DNA of 40,373 nucleotides from Gammaproteobacteria bacterium (GCA_029265075.1 JAJUJZ010000011.1:1-40373), one strand, 5' to 3'. Shown: positions 16,536-24,792, counted from the stretch's first letter. The notes: a model not told the origin generated them from the letters alone. Program-made: numbers and translations.

Positions 16536-16790
16536 ATGAAGACACTGCTGAAAGCACTGCCGATCGCTGCCTTCGTTGCACTGGCTGGCTGCGCCAACAA
16601 CACTGAACTCTCCGACGCACGTGCTACCGCTGAAGCGGCCCAGCGCTCTGCCGACGAAGCCAAAGCTGCTGCTGCTGCTGCCGAGCGTGCTGCTGCTGAC
16701 GCTCAGGCGACTGCCAACCAGGCCCTGCAAACCGCTAACGAAGCCAATACCAAGATCGATAGCGCCTTCAAGAAATCCATGTACAAATAA
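16536..16790 (+). CDS. OprI/Lpp-like alanine-zipper outer-membrane lipoprotein
   Basis: An 84-residue lipoprotein: signal peptide with lipobox ALAGC (lipidated Cys19), then a 65-residue alanine-rich heptad helix (repeats such as ADEAKAAAAAAERAAADAQ) and a C-terminal Lys84 (SMYK). This is the plan of Braun lipoprotein and Pseudomonas OprI, in which the terminal Lys can be joined to peptidoglycan by an L,D-transpeptidase. AAGGAG precedes the ATG. Codons are strikingly biased to GCT for Ala, unlike the GCG/GCC usage of neighbours, which is typical of very highly expressed genes. A strong terminator follows. Two L,D-transpeptidase-fold genes are next door. The 223-base leader region upstream has no promoter I can fix with confidence. 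Confidence 0.88.
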   Translation: MKTLLKALPIAAFVALAGCANNTELSDARATAEAAQRSADEAKAAAAAAERAAADAQATANQALQTANEANTKIDSAFKKSMYK

Positions 16791-16820
16791 GTTCCTGTAC
16801 GGATTCTTGAGTTAGACAGG

Positions 16821-16857
16821 AAAAAGCCCGATCCCCGTCAGGGGGCCGGGCTTTTTT
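16821..16857. terminator. Strong bidirectional terminator
   Basis: AAAAAGCCCG pairs with CGGGCTTTTT, with an inner CCCC/GGGG pairing, and ends in six T residues rightward and five leftward. It lies between the lipoprotein gene and the convergent L,D-transpeptidase gene and suits both. Confidence 0.92.
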
Positions 16858-16909
16858 ATGGGCGGGATTCTGAGCTGCGCCGTTCTGGACCGGTCGGTGT
16901 ACTAAAGCG

Positions 16910-17908
16910 TCACTGGACAGCGACCCGGGTGTCGGCCGGCAGCGCAATGCGCGGACCGATGGCGCGCGGCAAGCCATTCTGCTCGGCGCGGGCCAGCTGG
17001 ATGGCGGTACTGTCCAGCGGATAGTCGGGCGCTACTTCGAGTGCACTCGACATCGCCTCCAGCAGCGGCGTGACGCTGGTCATCTCTTCTTCGCTGAGCC
17101 CGTCCAGCGGCGGATGCACCTCCAGGAACAGCTGACCATTGTCCCAGCCGGTTTTGTACGGCTGGTAGACGATGTGGACCGGTGTGTTGACCGGGACCGT
17201 TTCGTAGAGGTGCTTGATGTCCTGCGGGTAGAGTCGCATGCAGCCATGCGTCACCTGCATGCCAATGCCGTACTGCGAATTGGTGCCATGGATCAGATAG
17301 CTGGGGATGCCCAGCCGCAGCACATGCTGTCCCAGCGGGTTATTGGGGCCGGGTGGTACCACTTTAGGCAGCGGCCGGCCATCGGCGGCGTGCTCGCGCC
17401 GGATTGATTCCGGCGGATACCATGCGGGATCTTTCTGTTTGACCGTAACGCGGGTGCTGGTCAGCGGCGTACTCCAGTCGCCCCGGCCGATGCTCACCGG
17501 GAACACCTCGACGAACCGCTGACCATCCGCGCCTGGTCTCGGGTAGTAGTAGAGACGCATCTCGGCGGTGTTGATGACGATACCTTCCCGCGGACCGCGC
17601 GGCAGGATGAAGCGGCTCGGCAGGGTGATCGAGGTGCCTTTCCTGACCAGCCAGGCGTCCACCGCCGGGTTGGCATTGCGCAGCTCTTCGTAACCGAAAC
17701 CGTAACGCACGCCAATATCGACCAGGGTGGTGTCGCGGTCAGCGATAACCGTGCGCAGTTCTCCGACCAGATCGTTGCCGGGCGCCGGTAACGGCCAGCG
17801 CAGGTGAGCGGGCGCGTCAGCCCGGCCGGGCAATGCGGTCAGCGCAAGCAGGGCACCCAGCGCGATGAGGCGGCACCAGGAGGCAAGGCTCTTCATATTC
17901 ATTACCAT
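16910..17908 (-). CDS. LysM-like L,D-transpeptidase (ErfK/YbiS type)
   Basis: A 332-residue exported protein: signal peptide (about 1-30), a LysM-like peptidoglycan-binding segment (about 55-97, TLVDIGVRYGFGYEELRNAN) and a YkuD catalytic domain (about 107-240) with HGTNSQYGIGMQVTHGCMR, catalytic Cys223 and its partner His. A C-terminal tail of about 90 residues has no known motif. E. coli relatives (ErfK, YbiS, YcfS) link Braun lipoprotein to peptidoglycan; YnhG-type relatives make 3-3 crosslinks. Proximity to a Lys-terminated lipoprotein favours the anchoring role. Three closely spaced in-frame ATGs (17908, 17902, 17896) leave the exact start open. Confidence 0.9.
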   Translation of the reverse strand: MVMNMKSLASWCRLIALGALLALTALPGRADAPAHLRWPLPAPGNDLVGELRTVIADRDTTLVDIGVRYGFGYEELRNANPAVDAWLVRKGTSITLPSRFILPRGPREGIVINTAEMRLYYYPRPGADGQRFVEVFPVSIGRGDWSTPLTSTRVTVKQKDPAWYPPESIRREHAADGRPLPKVVPPGPNNPLGQHVLRLGIPSYLIHGTNSQYGIGMQVTHGCMRLYPQDIKHLYETVPVNTPVHIVYQPYKTGWDNGQLFLEVHPPLDGLSEEEMTSVTPLLEAMSSALEVAPDYPLDSTAIQLARAEQNGLPRAIGPRIALPADTRVAVQ

Positions 17909-17945
17909 CGTTCGTTAAGCATCGCCGGCGACGCGCTGTCACCGG

Positions 17946-18464
17946 TCAGGGCTTGATGTGAATGGGGGTGCCGACATCCACTGCGGCCCAGATCTCATCC
18001 ATCTCCTCGTTGGTTACAGCGATACAGCCGCTGGTCCAGTTGAACAGCTGCGCCAGTTCCGGCGGCTGCTCCGAGTTCGCCGGCTGTCCATGAATCATGA
18101 TTGCGCCGCCGGGGTCGAGACCGGCCTGCTCGGCGCGGACCCGATCCATCAGATTGGGATAGGAGATGCGGATCGCGCGGTAGAACTCGCTGTCTGCCTT
18201 CTTCAGGTCGAGGATGTACCAGCCTTCCGGCGTGCGGTCATCACCAGCGTGCTGCTTGTGACCCCAGGGACGGGGGCCGAGCGCCACCCGATAGCTGCGG
18301 ATCGGCTCGCCGTCACGCAACAGGTAAAGCCGCCGTTGGGATTTCTCGACGACCACCAGATCAGCCTTCAGGTCAGCCGCCAGTACCGGTGTGGTCCAGC
18401 CGCCAACCCAAAGCAGAGCAAAGGAAAACAGGAGCAGCGCGGACGGCAACTTCATACCGATCAT
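17946..18464 (-). CDS. Small YkuD-fold L,D-transpeptidase-family protein
   Basis: A 172-residue secreted protein consisting of a signal peptide (cleavage near VLAA, residue 30) and a minimal YkuD domain: VVVEKSQRRLYLLRDGE, RTPEGWYILD, His125 in IMIHG and Cys147 in NWTSGCIAVTN. It resembles the compact COG3034/YafK-like group. In E. coli YafK (DpaA) removes lipoprotein from peptidoglycan rather than attaching it; whether this protein is a transpeptidase or an amidase cannot be read from sequence. Starts at 18464 or 18455 are possible. It lies upstream of the other L,D-transpeptidase gene on the same strand (37-base gap). Confidence 0.88.
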   Translation of the reverse strand: MIGMKLPSALLLFSFALLWVGGWTTPVLAADLKADLVVVEKSQRRLYLLRDGEPIRSYRVALGPRPWGHKQHAGDDRTPEGWYILDLKKADSEFYRAIRISYPNLMDRVRAEQAGLDPGGAIMIHGQPANSEQPPELAQLFNWTSGCIAVTNEEMDEIWAAVDVGTPIHIKP

Positions 18465-18615
18465 GTATAGTCATCTGAACGTCGCGGATGTTAGCACAGG
18501 CTTTGACCGGCGCCACTGTGGTACGCCGCATGTGCGTGCGACGCTTCCGGAATCCCCCTCTCATGCATGCGCCGCGGGCGCCAGCGGTAGCTGCGGCGCG
18601 CAACTGGTTGTCACG

Positions 18616-19113
18616 ATGGAACAGCTGACCACGATTGAGCTCAGTAAGGAGGACACCAAGTTCTCCGCAGCACACTTCACCATTTTTTCGGCCACCGAGC
18701 GCGAACGCCTGCACGGTCACAACTTTGCTGTGCGACTGGCGGTCACCGCGCCGGTGGGTCCCGACGGCATCTGTTTCAGCTACGGCGAAATCAAGGAAAA
18801 ACTGCGTGCACTGTGTGCTGCGATCGACGAGTACACACTGATTCCGGCGCTGTCGCCGCATCTCATCATCGAGGACGATGGTGATTATCACGTGGTGATC
18901 TTCAACGGCGAACGCATGCCGCTGCTCAAGAGCGACACTTTGCTGCTGCCGATCCGCAACTCCACCGTGGAGGAGTACGCCCGCTACCTGCTGGAGCAGT
19001 TTCTGGCCGATCACGCCTTCAACTGGCAGCGGGATATTCGCCGTCTCGAGGTGAGCGTCTCCAGCGGGCCGGGGCAGTGGGGTAACTGCGTCTGGCATGC
19101 GCCGGAGAAATAA
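18616..19113 (+). CDS. 6-pyruvoyl-tetrahydropterin synthase/QueD-family protein with altered active site
   Basis: A 165-residue protein of the PTPS/QueD family. The zinc ligands are His20 (KFSAAHF), His33 and His35 (RLHGHNF). The usual catalytic Cys four residues before the HGH motif is absent; the stretch reads TERERLHGH, placing Glu30 in an ExxHGH arrangement as described for PTPS-III enzymes, which make 6-hydroxymethyl-dihydropterin for folate. The late pterin-anchoring Glu of QueD also seems to be replaced (EVSVSSGPGQWGNC). Thus neither QueD nor canonical PTPS activity is assured. The ATG at 18616 fits the family N-terminus. It is divergent from the YkuD-fold gene. Confidence 0.82.
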   Translation: MEQLTTIELSKEDTKFSAAHFTIFSATERERLHGHNFAVRLAVTAPVGPDGICFSYGEIKEKLRALCAAIDEYTLIPALSPHLIIEDDGDYHVVIFNGERMPLLKSDTLLLPIRNSTVEEYARYLLEQFLADHAFNWQRDIRRLEVSVSSGPGQWGNCVWHAPEK

Positions 19114-19173
19114 GCAGAGGCCTCGCCAGCAGCCTGGCTGAAGGAACCGCCCGCTGAGTGAGAAGGCCATCGG

Positions 19174-20529
19174 TCAGTAGCGCAGCTCCGCCAGCCCGTT
19201 GAACTGCTTGGCCAGATAAGTGGCGTAGTTGTCTGTCATGCCCGCCAGAAAATCGACCGCACGCAGAATGTAGTGATACTGGCGATCGGCATCGCTCCAG
19301 TGCGGCTCCGGCGCCGGGAATGAATGCGCCCCCATCAGATTGATCAGGCGCTGGTGACGGAAGTTGGAGAAGTCCTCGCGCGCATATGCTGCCGCGGCGG
19401 CAACCAGATGATCCAGTAGCGTGCCGATCACCTGATAGGCACCGATCTCGAGCTCCACCTTGCGCGGATGTTCGAACACCCGCTCCCGGGCCAGCCGTTT
19501 GGCGCTCTCCACGGCTTCCCGTACCGCCGGTTCGCAGAGGCTGATCAGGTCGGTGTGAATCTCCCCGGCCAGCAGTGCGTCGTGGTGCCGGATGAAGGCA
19601 TCCACACCGGCTTCGATAAAGCCCTCAATAATGGCGCCGCGCAGCAGGGCCGCCTTGCGTCCCGGCCGCAGGTCGGAGCGAAGCAGGCTCTGGACCTCCG
19701 GCCCATCGGGCAGCACCGGCCGGAGGATCGCAGCGACCTCCGGCCACTGCAGCAGCTCCATCTCCAGACCATCCTCCAGATCGATGATGCCGTAGCAGAA
19801 GTCATCGGCGGCTTCCATCAGGAAGGTCAGCGGATGGCGACTGTAGAAGTGCTCGCCGCGCTGCGCGACACCAATGGCTTCGGCGATCTCATCGAGCAAA
19901 TGGCATTCGGCCTGGAACACGCTGAATTTGTCGGCGCGCGGCGCTTCGCCCGCCCGGGCAGCTCTGGCCGGCCACGGATACTTCAGGAAGGTGCCGAGGG
20001 TGGCATAGGTGAGGCGCATCCCTTCCCGGAACTGGTGGTATTCGGTCTGGGTAAGCACCCGGAAGCCCTGGGCGTTACCTTCGAACCACTCGAGGTCGAG
20101 ACGCTGGTCGGGAGTCAGTGCCGTCAGATAGTCCGTGCCCTGTTCCTGAAACCATGAGCGGATGGCGCGTTCGCCGGTGTGGCCGAAGGGCGGGTTGCCA
20201 ATGTCGTGCGCCAGACAGGCGGACTGCACGATATCGCCCAGATCGGTGCTGGCCACCCCATCGGGCAGCAGGCCGCGCCGCTCCAGCGCGTTGCCGACGC
20301 GAATGCCCAGCGTGCGGCCCACGCAGGAGACTTCGAGGCTGTGTGTGAGCCGGTTGTGGACGTGATCGTTGGTGGCCAGCGGATGAACCTGGGTCTTGCG
20401 CGCCAGCCGGCGAAATGCGCCGGAAAAGACGATCTTGTCGTGATCCCGCATAAAAGCGTTGCGGCCCGATTCATCTTTGGCCGGACGCCCCCCCAGACGC
20501 CGCTTGTTGAGCAGCTGGTGCCAGTCCAT
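19174..20529 (-). CDS. dgt: Deoxyguanosinetriphosphate triphosphohydrolase-like protein
   Basis: A 451-residue HD-domain dNTPase, which splits dNTP into deoxynucleoside and tripolyphosphate. Typical segments: KIVFSGAFRRLARKTQVHPL, HNRLTHSLEVSCVGRTLG with the first metal His, and CLAHDIGNPPFGHTGERAI with the HD pair, followed by FEGNAQGFRVL. The start at 20529 is supported by AAGGAG 5 bases upstream. The longer frame from 20547 adds six residues without a ribosome site. Whether it prefers dGTP or other dNTPs cannot be told. Confidence 0.95.
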   Translation of the reverse strand: MDWHQLLNKRRLGGRPAKDESGRNAFMRDHDKIVFSGAFRRLARKTQVHPLATNDHVHNRLTHSLEVSCVGRTLGIRVGNALERRGLLPDGVASTDLGDIVQSACLAHDIGNPPFGHTGERAIRSWFQEQGTDYLTALTPDQRLDLEWFEGNAQGFRVLTQTEYHQFREGMRLTYATLGTFLKYPWPARAARAGEAPRADKFSVFQAECHLLDEIAEAIGVAQRGEHFYSRHPLTFLMEAADDFCYGIIDLEDGLEMELLQWPEVAAILRPVLPDGPEVQSLLRSDLRPGRKAALLRGAIIEGFIEAGVDAFIRHHDALLAGEIHTDLISLCEPAVREAVESAKRLARERVFEHPRKVELEIGAYQVIGTLLDHLVAAAAAYAREDFSNFRHQRLINLMGAHSFPAPEPHWSDADRQYHYILRAVDFLAGMTDNYATYLAKQFNGLAELRY

Positions 20530-20588
20530 CGTCGCTCCTTGAATCACTGCCAGGCGCGACAGCTTATCATCGTGACAACATCGCGCCG

Positions 20589-20945
20589 TCAGTGCCGGGG
20601 CACCAGGTTTGCTACCGTGGCCAGCAGCTCTTCGATGGAGAACGGTTTCAGCAGCGCGGCGGCGACGGGTACGTCGTCATCGACCGGCATGGCACTGATC
20701 ATCAGGATGGGAATGCCGGCGGTCTCGGGATCGGCGCGCAGTGCGTTGATCATGCCCATGCCGCCCATGTTGGGCATAAAGTAATCGGTGATGATGAGGT
20801 CGGGGCGCCGGCTGAGTGCTGCGTTCAGACCGGCGCGGCCGGAACTCTCATGGCGCAGCTGAAACCCCTCGGGCTCCAGCGCGCAGACAATCAGTTCCGC
20901 AATATGGCGGTCATCTTCGACCACAAGAATGGAAGGAGCGTGCAT
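20589..20945 (-). CDS. Stand-alone CheY-like response regulator
   Basis: A 118-residue single-domain receiver: acidic pair VVEDD, phosphoacceptor Asp54 in LIITDYFMPNMGG, Ser/Ala in ILMISAM, and Lys in ALLKPFS. No output domain is attached, so it acts by protein contact or as a phosphate shuttle. The start at 20945 fits the receiver N-terminus. It is divergent from the large GGDEF-EAL gene, with 299 bases between the two starts, which hints at a functional link in c-di-GMP signalling. Its 3' end lies 59 bases before the dgt start. Confidence 0.92.
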   Translation of the reverse strand: MHAPSILVVEDDRHIAELIVCALEPEGFQLRHESSGRAGLNAALSRRPDLIITDYFMPNMGGMGMINALRADPETAGIPILMISAMPVDDDVPVAAALLKPFSIEELLATVANLVPRH

Positions 20946-21128
20946 GTTATCGGACTCACAGCTGCGGCGCGGGGCTCCTTCCTGCGCACGGATATGCCGG
21001 CCCTGGCATGTGGTGGCGCAGGTTAACACCGCGCCGTGTGCAACAGACCGTGCTTTTCTGCCTGAGTTCGGTCAGGCGCTGCGGGCGGGTCATTATCAGA
21101 CGTACTGAGCGGCGAAAACGGAATCCTC

Positions 21129-21137
21129 TGCTAGACT
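21129..21137 (+). promoter_or_regulatory. Possible extended -10 promoter for the GGDEF-EAL gene
   Basis: TGC followed by TAGACT gives an extended -10 element about 105 bases upstream of the start at 21245; no good -35 is seen. The rest of the 299-base gap (20946-21244) shows no gene. Confidence 0.3.
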
Positions 21138-21244
21138 TTCCGATGTCCTTGCATACCTGCGCCGACGATGAGATCCGGCGGGGCCGATATCAATAATTTT
21201 GCTGCCACCCAGCTTCTGGCAGCGACCTGACGCTTGAGACATAC

Positions 21245-23749
21245 ATGTTCGAGGAGTTCATCGCGCCCGTCAGCGGGCTGGGGCTGACGGCCCTGAGCAG
21301 TCTGCCGCCGATCACGACGCTGCTGGATGCATCCGAAGTGGGCACCTGGCATCGTCTGCTGGGCGATTCACATGTGGTCTGGTCGCCGGAAGCGCAGCGC
21401 ATTCAGGATGCGCCCGCACGTCGCGAGAGCGCGAAGTCCCTGATGGCGCGGGTCCATCCCGACGACCGTTCACACCTCATGAGCGAGATCCGCCGCGCAT
21501 TTTCCCGTCCCAGCGGCGTTACGGTGCATTATCGCGTGATAGGCGAAAGCGGGGCCCTGCGGGAGATTGAGGCCCGCGTGGAATGCCTGCGCAATACCGG
21601 AGGCCGGGCCTACGCGCTGGCCGGGACCGTGGTCGACCTCTCAGCCCGGCGCGCTGCCATCGAGCTGTACAACCGCACCGAGCGCTGGCTTTCGCAGAGC
21701 TACAGCCGCTTCCGCCAGCTCGCGGATGCGATGCCGCTGATCGTCAGCATCGCTGATACGGATGGCGTAATCGAATATCTGAACCGCACGTTCGAAGCCT
21801 ACACTGGCCTGCCCAGCGCCGGCCTGACCGCGAGCTGGCTCAGTGCCGTTCATGCAGACGATTTAAACGCGCTGCTCGCCAGTGGCTTTGAGGAGCGGCT
21901 GGCGCGGGGCGAATCGATGAACCACGAGATGCGGGTGCTGCGGGCCGACGGCGAATACCGTTGGCACCTGGGCCAGATCGTGCCAATCCGCAGCGAGACC
22001 GGCGAAGTCGTCAAATGGTACGCGACAGCGCAGGATATTCATGATCAGCGCCTGATGTCGGAGCACGCCAGCCAGCTGGCCCGCCGGCTGCAGGCCACGC
22101 TCGACAGCATCACGGATGCTTTTTTTACGGTCGACAACGACTGGCGCATCATCTACGCCAACGACCCGGCCCGGCAGTCGTTTATCGGGGGCCTGGTGCT
22201 GCCCTCTACTGGCACCCTGTGGGATCATTTTCCGGCTATTGTCGGCACCGAGTTCGAACACAATTACCGGCGTGCCCTGCGCGAGCGTCGTGCTGTCCAC
22301 TTTGAAGCCAGCTTCGGTGTCCGCGGTAACTGGCTGGAAGTGAACGCTTACCCCTCGGATGACGGACTGGCCATATATGTACGCGATATCACGACACGCA
22401 AGCAGATCGAGGAAAAGGTTCACTTCCTCGCCATGTACGACCCGCTGACCCGGCTGCCCAACCGCCGGCTGTGGCGCGACCGGCTCGAGCATGCGCTGGC
22501 GGCCAGCAAACGCACCGGCCGCAAAGCGGCCATCCTGTTCATCGATCTCGACGACTTCAAGACACTCAACGATACGCTGGGGCATGACCTGGGCGACCGC
22601 ATGCTGCAGCAGGTGGCCGAGCGTCTGCAGAAGTGCGTGCGTGCGACAGACACCGTGGCGCGCCTCGGTGGCGATGAATTCGTGGTGCTGCTCGATGATC
22701 TCGATGCCGATGACCGGGAGGCGGCCATCGAGGCGGAGCTGGTGGCGCGCAAGGTGCTGCAACGGCTGAGCGAGCCGTTTCTGCTCGATGCTCACGAGCG
22801 GGTGCGCAGCGCCAGCATTGGCGTGGCGCTGCTCGGCTATGCCGACGATTCGGCGGAAGAGCTGATGAAGCGCGCCGACATGGCGATGTATCAGGCCAAA
22901 GCGAGCGGTCGCCAGACCCTGCGCTTCTTCGACCCGGCCATGCAGGCAGCCGTAACCGCCCGCGCCGAACTGGAAGGCGGGCTGCGACGGGCACTGGCCG
23001 AGGGCGAGCTGAGGCTGGTTTACCAGCCGCAGGTAGATCGCCAGGGGCGCGTGAGAGGCGCCGAAGCACTGCTGCGCTGGCAGGTTGGCGACGCCATGAC
23101 CGGACCCGATGTTTTTATTCCGGTGGCCGAGGAAACCGGTCTGATCATGCCCATCGGTCGCTGGGTGCTGGCCGAGGCGTGTACCCAGCTCGCGCGCTGG
23201 CAACAGTGTGAGGCCACCGCTGCGCTGACCCTTTCGGTAAACGTCAGCGCGCGGCAGTTCCGGCATGAGGATTTCGTGGCCACCGTGACAGAGGTGCTGG
23301 CTGAGAGCGGGGCGCCGCCGCATCGGCTCAAGCTCGAGCTGACTGAATCGGTGCTGCTGGAGGACGTCGAAGCTGCAGTGATAAAGATGGCGGCGCTGAA
23401 CAGCCTCGGCATTTCCTTCTCCCTCGACGATTTCGGCACCGGCTACTCGTCGCTGTTCTACCTCAAGCGGCTCGCGTTTGACGAGCTGAAAATCGACAAG
23501 CGTTTCGTCGCTGATGTGACCACCAATCCCAACGATGCGGCCATTGTGCGCGCCATACTGGCGCTGGCCGAGGCGCTCGGGCTGTCGGTCATCGCGGAAG
23601 GGGTGGAGACGGAGGACGCCCTGGCCTATCTGCGACGCGAACGCTGCGATGGCTATCAGGGCTATCTGTTCAGCCGGCCGGTGCCACTGGCGGAGTTCGA
23701 GACGCTGCTGAGCAGACCGCTCGGTGCTGGCAGCGCGCCGGCGTCCTGA
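21245..23749 (+). CDS. PAS-PAS-PAS-GGDEF-EAL c-di-GMP protein
   Basis: An 834-residue protein without transmembrane segments. Three PAS-like domains (about 20-140, 150-275 and 285-385) precede a GGDEF domain with the intact signature GGDEF at 475-479 (ARLGGDEFVVLLDD) and an EAL domain with Glu607 in GAEALLRWQ, ELTESVL, SLDDFGTGYSSLFYLKRL, KIDKRF and IAEGVET. Both domains keep the residues needed for diguanylate cyclase and phosphodiesterase activity, so the balance is probably set by the PAS inputs. No haem- or FAD-specific PAS motif is evident. It is divergent from the CheY-like gene. Confidence 0.95.
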   Translation: MFEEFIAPVSGLGLTALSSLPPITTLLDASEVGTWHRLLGDSHVVWSPEAQRIQDAPARRESAKSLMARVHPDDRSHLMSEIRRAFSRPSGVTVHYRVIGESGALREIEARVECLRNTGGRAYALAGTVVDLSARRAAIELYNRTERWLSQSYSRFRQLADAMPLIVSIADTDGVIEYLNRTFEAYTGLPSAGLTASWLSAVHADDLNALLASGFEERLARGESMNHEMRVLRADGEYRWHLGQIVPIRSETGEVVKWYATAQDIHDQRLMSEHASQLARRLQATLDSITDAFFTVDNDWRIIYANDPARQSFIGGLVLPSTGTLWDHFPAIVGTEFEHNYRRALRERRAVHFEASFGVRGNWLEVNAYPSDDGLAIYVRDITTRKQIEEKVHFLAMYDPLTRLPNRRLWRDRLEHALAASKRTGRKAAILFIDLDDFKTLNDTLGHDLGDRMLQQVAERLQKCVRATDTVARLGGDEFVVLLDDLDADDREAAIEAELVARKVLQRLSEPFLLDAHERVRSASIGVALLGYADDSAEELMKRADMAMYQAKASGRQTLRFFDPAMQAAVTARAELEGGLRRALAEGELRLVYQPQVDRQGRVRGAEALLRWQVGDAMTGPDVFIPVAEETGLIMPIGRWVLAEACTQLARWQQCEATAALTLSVNVSARQFRHEDFVATVTEVLAESGAPPHRLKLELTESVLLEDVEAAVIKMAALNSLGISFSLDDFGTGYSSLFYLKRLAFDELKIDKRFVADVTTNPNDAAIVRAILALAEALGLSVIAEGVETEDALAYLRRERCDGYQGYLFSRPVPLAEFETLLSRPLGAGSAPAS

Positions 23750-23785
23750 GGACGGGCGCGACAGACGCCAGTGGGCGATACCGGC

Positions 23786-24052
23786 TCAGCCCGCCGGCCA
23801 GATGCCGGCTGCAGCGGGGTCATCACCCACCTGCTGCTCGTCGGGTCCGACCCAGGAGAAACGGGGCACGGTTTCACCGCCGACTTCGACCGAGCCGGTA
23901 AACATTTCAAGCGGTCGCACCCAGAGTTCGCGCGCGCCATAGAGCGGCCGGTAGACCACCAGCGACTCCTCGGTCTCGCTGTGTCGCGCCACGCCGATTA
24001 CCTGATAGTGCGGTCCCTTGTAATGACGGTAGATGCCGGGGGCGATGGTCAT
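23786..24052 (-). CDS. DUF1653 domain protein
   Basis: An 88-residue soluble protein with the DUF1653 pattern: GIYRHYKGPHYQVIGVARHS, then LVVYRPLYGARELWVRPLEMF and the closing PRFSWVG. The family is a compact beta-rich module of unknown function, common as a stand-alone gene in proteobacteria. It lies 42 bases after the DUF411 gene on the same strand and may be co-transcribed with it. Confidence 0.88.
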   Translation of the reverse strand: MTIAPGIYRHYKGPHYQVIGVARHSETEESLVVYRPLYGARELWVRPLEMFTGSVEVGGETVPRFSWVGPDEQQVGDDPAAAGIWPAG

Positions 24053-24094
24053 GACAGGCTCTCCTGACGTATGAGCGGGCAGCGGGTTATCGGA

Positions 24095-24634
24095 TCAGGG
24101 CGTGCCGCCGGGGCGGCTGTCCCGACGCTCGCCACCGAGGTAGTGGGCGAAGGCAGCGACTTCGCCGTCTTCCTGAAACAGCACCACGGCATAGGCGTCG
24201 CGGCGATCGTCCACTTCCATGCCGGGTGACCCCAGCGGCATGCCGGGCACCGCCAGACCCGCGGCCACTGGCTGTTCCACCAGCAGCCGCTGCACTTCGG
24301 CGGCAGGCACATGACCTTCGATCACATAATCGCCGGCAAATGCCGTATGGCAGCTCCAGAGATTGCGCGGCACGCCGGCTTCGCGCTTGATCCGGTCCAT
24401 GTTTTCACTGTCATGCACCGTTACCGTGAAGCCATGGTCGCGCATATGGGTGACCCAGTCGCCGCAACAGCCGCAGCTGGCACTCTTGTAGACCACAATT
24501 TCCGCTGCATTGGTGGCAGTGGTCTCCGGCGCGGAACGTGCAGCGAGCGGATCGCCGCCGCTCAGCCAGAAGCCCAGCAGCGCACCGGCACCCAGAGCCA
24601 CCACACAGATCAGCAGAGTCAGCAGTTTTTTCAT
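24095..24634 (-). CDS. DUF411 metal-binding-type protein
   Basis: A 179-residue exported protein: N-terminal signal/anchor (about 1-27) and a DUF411 domain with VVYKSASCGCCGDWVTHMRD (CxCC), VPRNLWSCHTA, YVIEGHVPA and the C-terminal AGLAVPGMPLGSPGME. DUF411 proteins are thioredoxin-like, often found beside copper-resistance genes, and the Cys and Met residues seen here could bind Cu(I). The exact role is unknown. A C-terminal extension (YAVVLFQEDGEVAAFAHY) is usual for the family. The upstream region contains the tandem leftward terminators of the small-RNA candidate. Confidence 0.88.
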   Translation of the reverse strand: MKKLLTLLICVVALGAGALLGFWLSGGDPLAARSAPETTATNAAEIVVYKSASCGCCGDWVTHMRDHGFTVTVHDSENMDRIKREAGVPRNLWSCHTAFAGDYVIEGHVPAAEVQRLLVEQPVAAGLAVPGMPLGSPGMEVDDRRDAYAVVLFQEDGEVAAFAHYLGGERRDSRPGGTP

Positions 24635-24685
24635 CGCAGTTTCTGGCCCGGGCCATTCATGTCAGCGGGATGATACGCCAAAAGC

Positions 24686-24719
24686 AAAAAGGTGCTCAGG
24701 GACGGGCAAAAACTGAGCA
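24686..24719 (-). terminator. Second leftward terminator of a tandem pair
   Basis: Read leftward, TGCTCAG and CTGAGCA form a 7-bp stem around a 13-base loop and are followed by CC and five T residues, then GCTTTT. It begins three bases after the T-run of the terminator at 24723-24748. Confidence 0.75.
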
Positions 24720-24721
24720 GG

Positions 24722-24792
24722 CAAAAAAGAAGGCGCCGGAGCGGCGCCGAAAGACTTTCCTGGACAGGACCGGTCGCGGAGGAGAGCGCGAC
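24722..24792 (-). ncRNA. Candidate Fur-controlled small RNA, about 70 nt
   Basis: No convincing protein gene lies on the minus strand here, yet a complete transcription unit does. The promoter at 24797-24825 predicts a start near 24792. The first bases form a perfect 6-bp hairpin GTCGCG/CGCGAC (24787-24792 with 24773-24778) presenting the loop CTCTCCTC, which is complementary to a Shine-Dalgarno-like GAGGAGAG. A short CCTG/CAGG hairpin region follows, then the terminator at 24723-24748. The layout is that of iron-repressed regulators such as RyhB or PrrF; I claim similarity of design, not of sequence. A longer form would stop at the second terminator (about 107 nt). Confidence 0.6.
24723..24748 (-). 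terminator. First leftward terminator (small-RNA 3' end)
   Basis: Read leftward, GGCGCCG and CGGCGCC form a 7-bp stem with a CTC loop (24732-24748), followed by TTCTTTTTT. On the plus strand the hairpin is not followed by a T-run, so it is directional. Confidence 0.85.
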
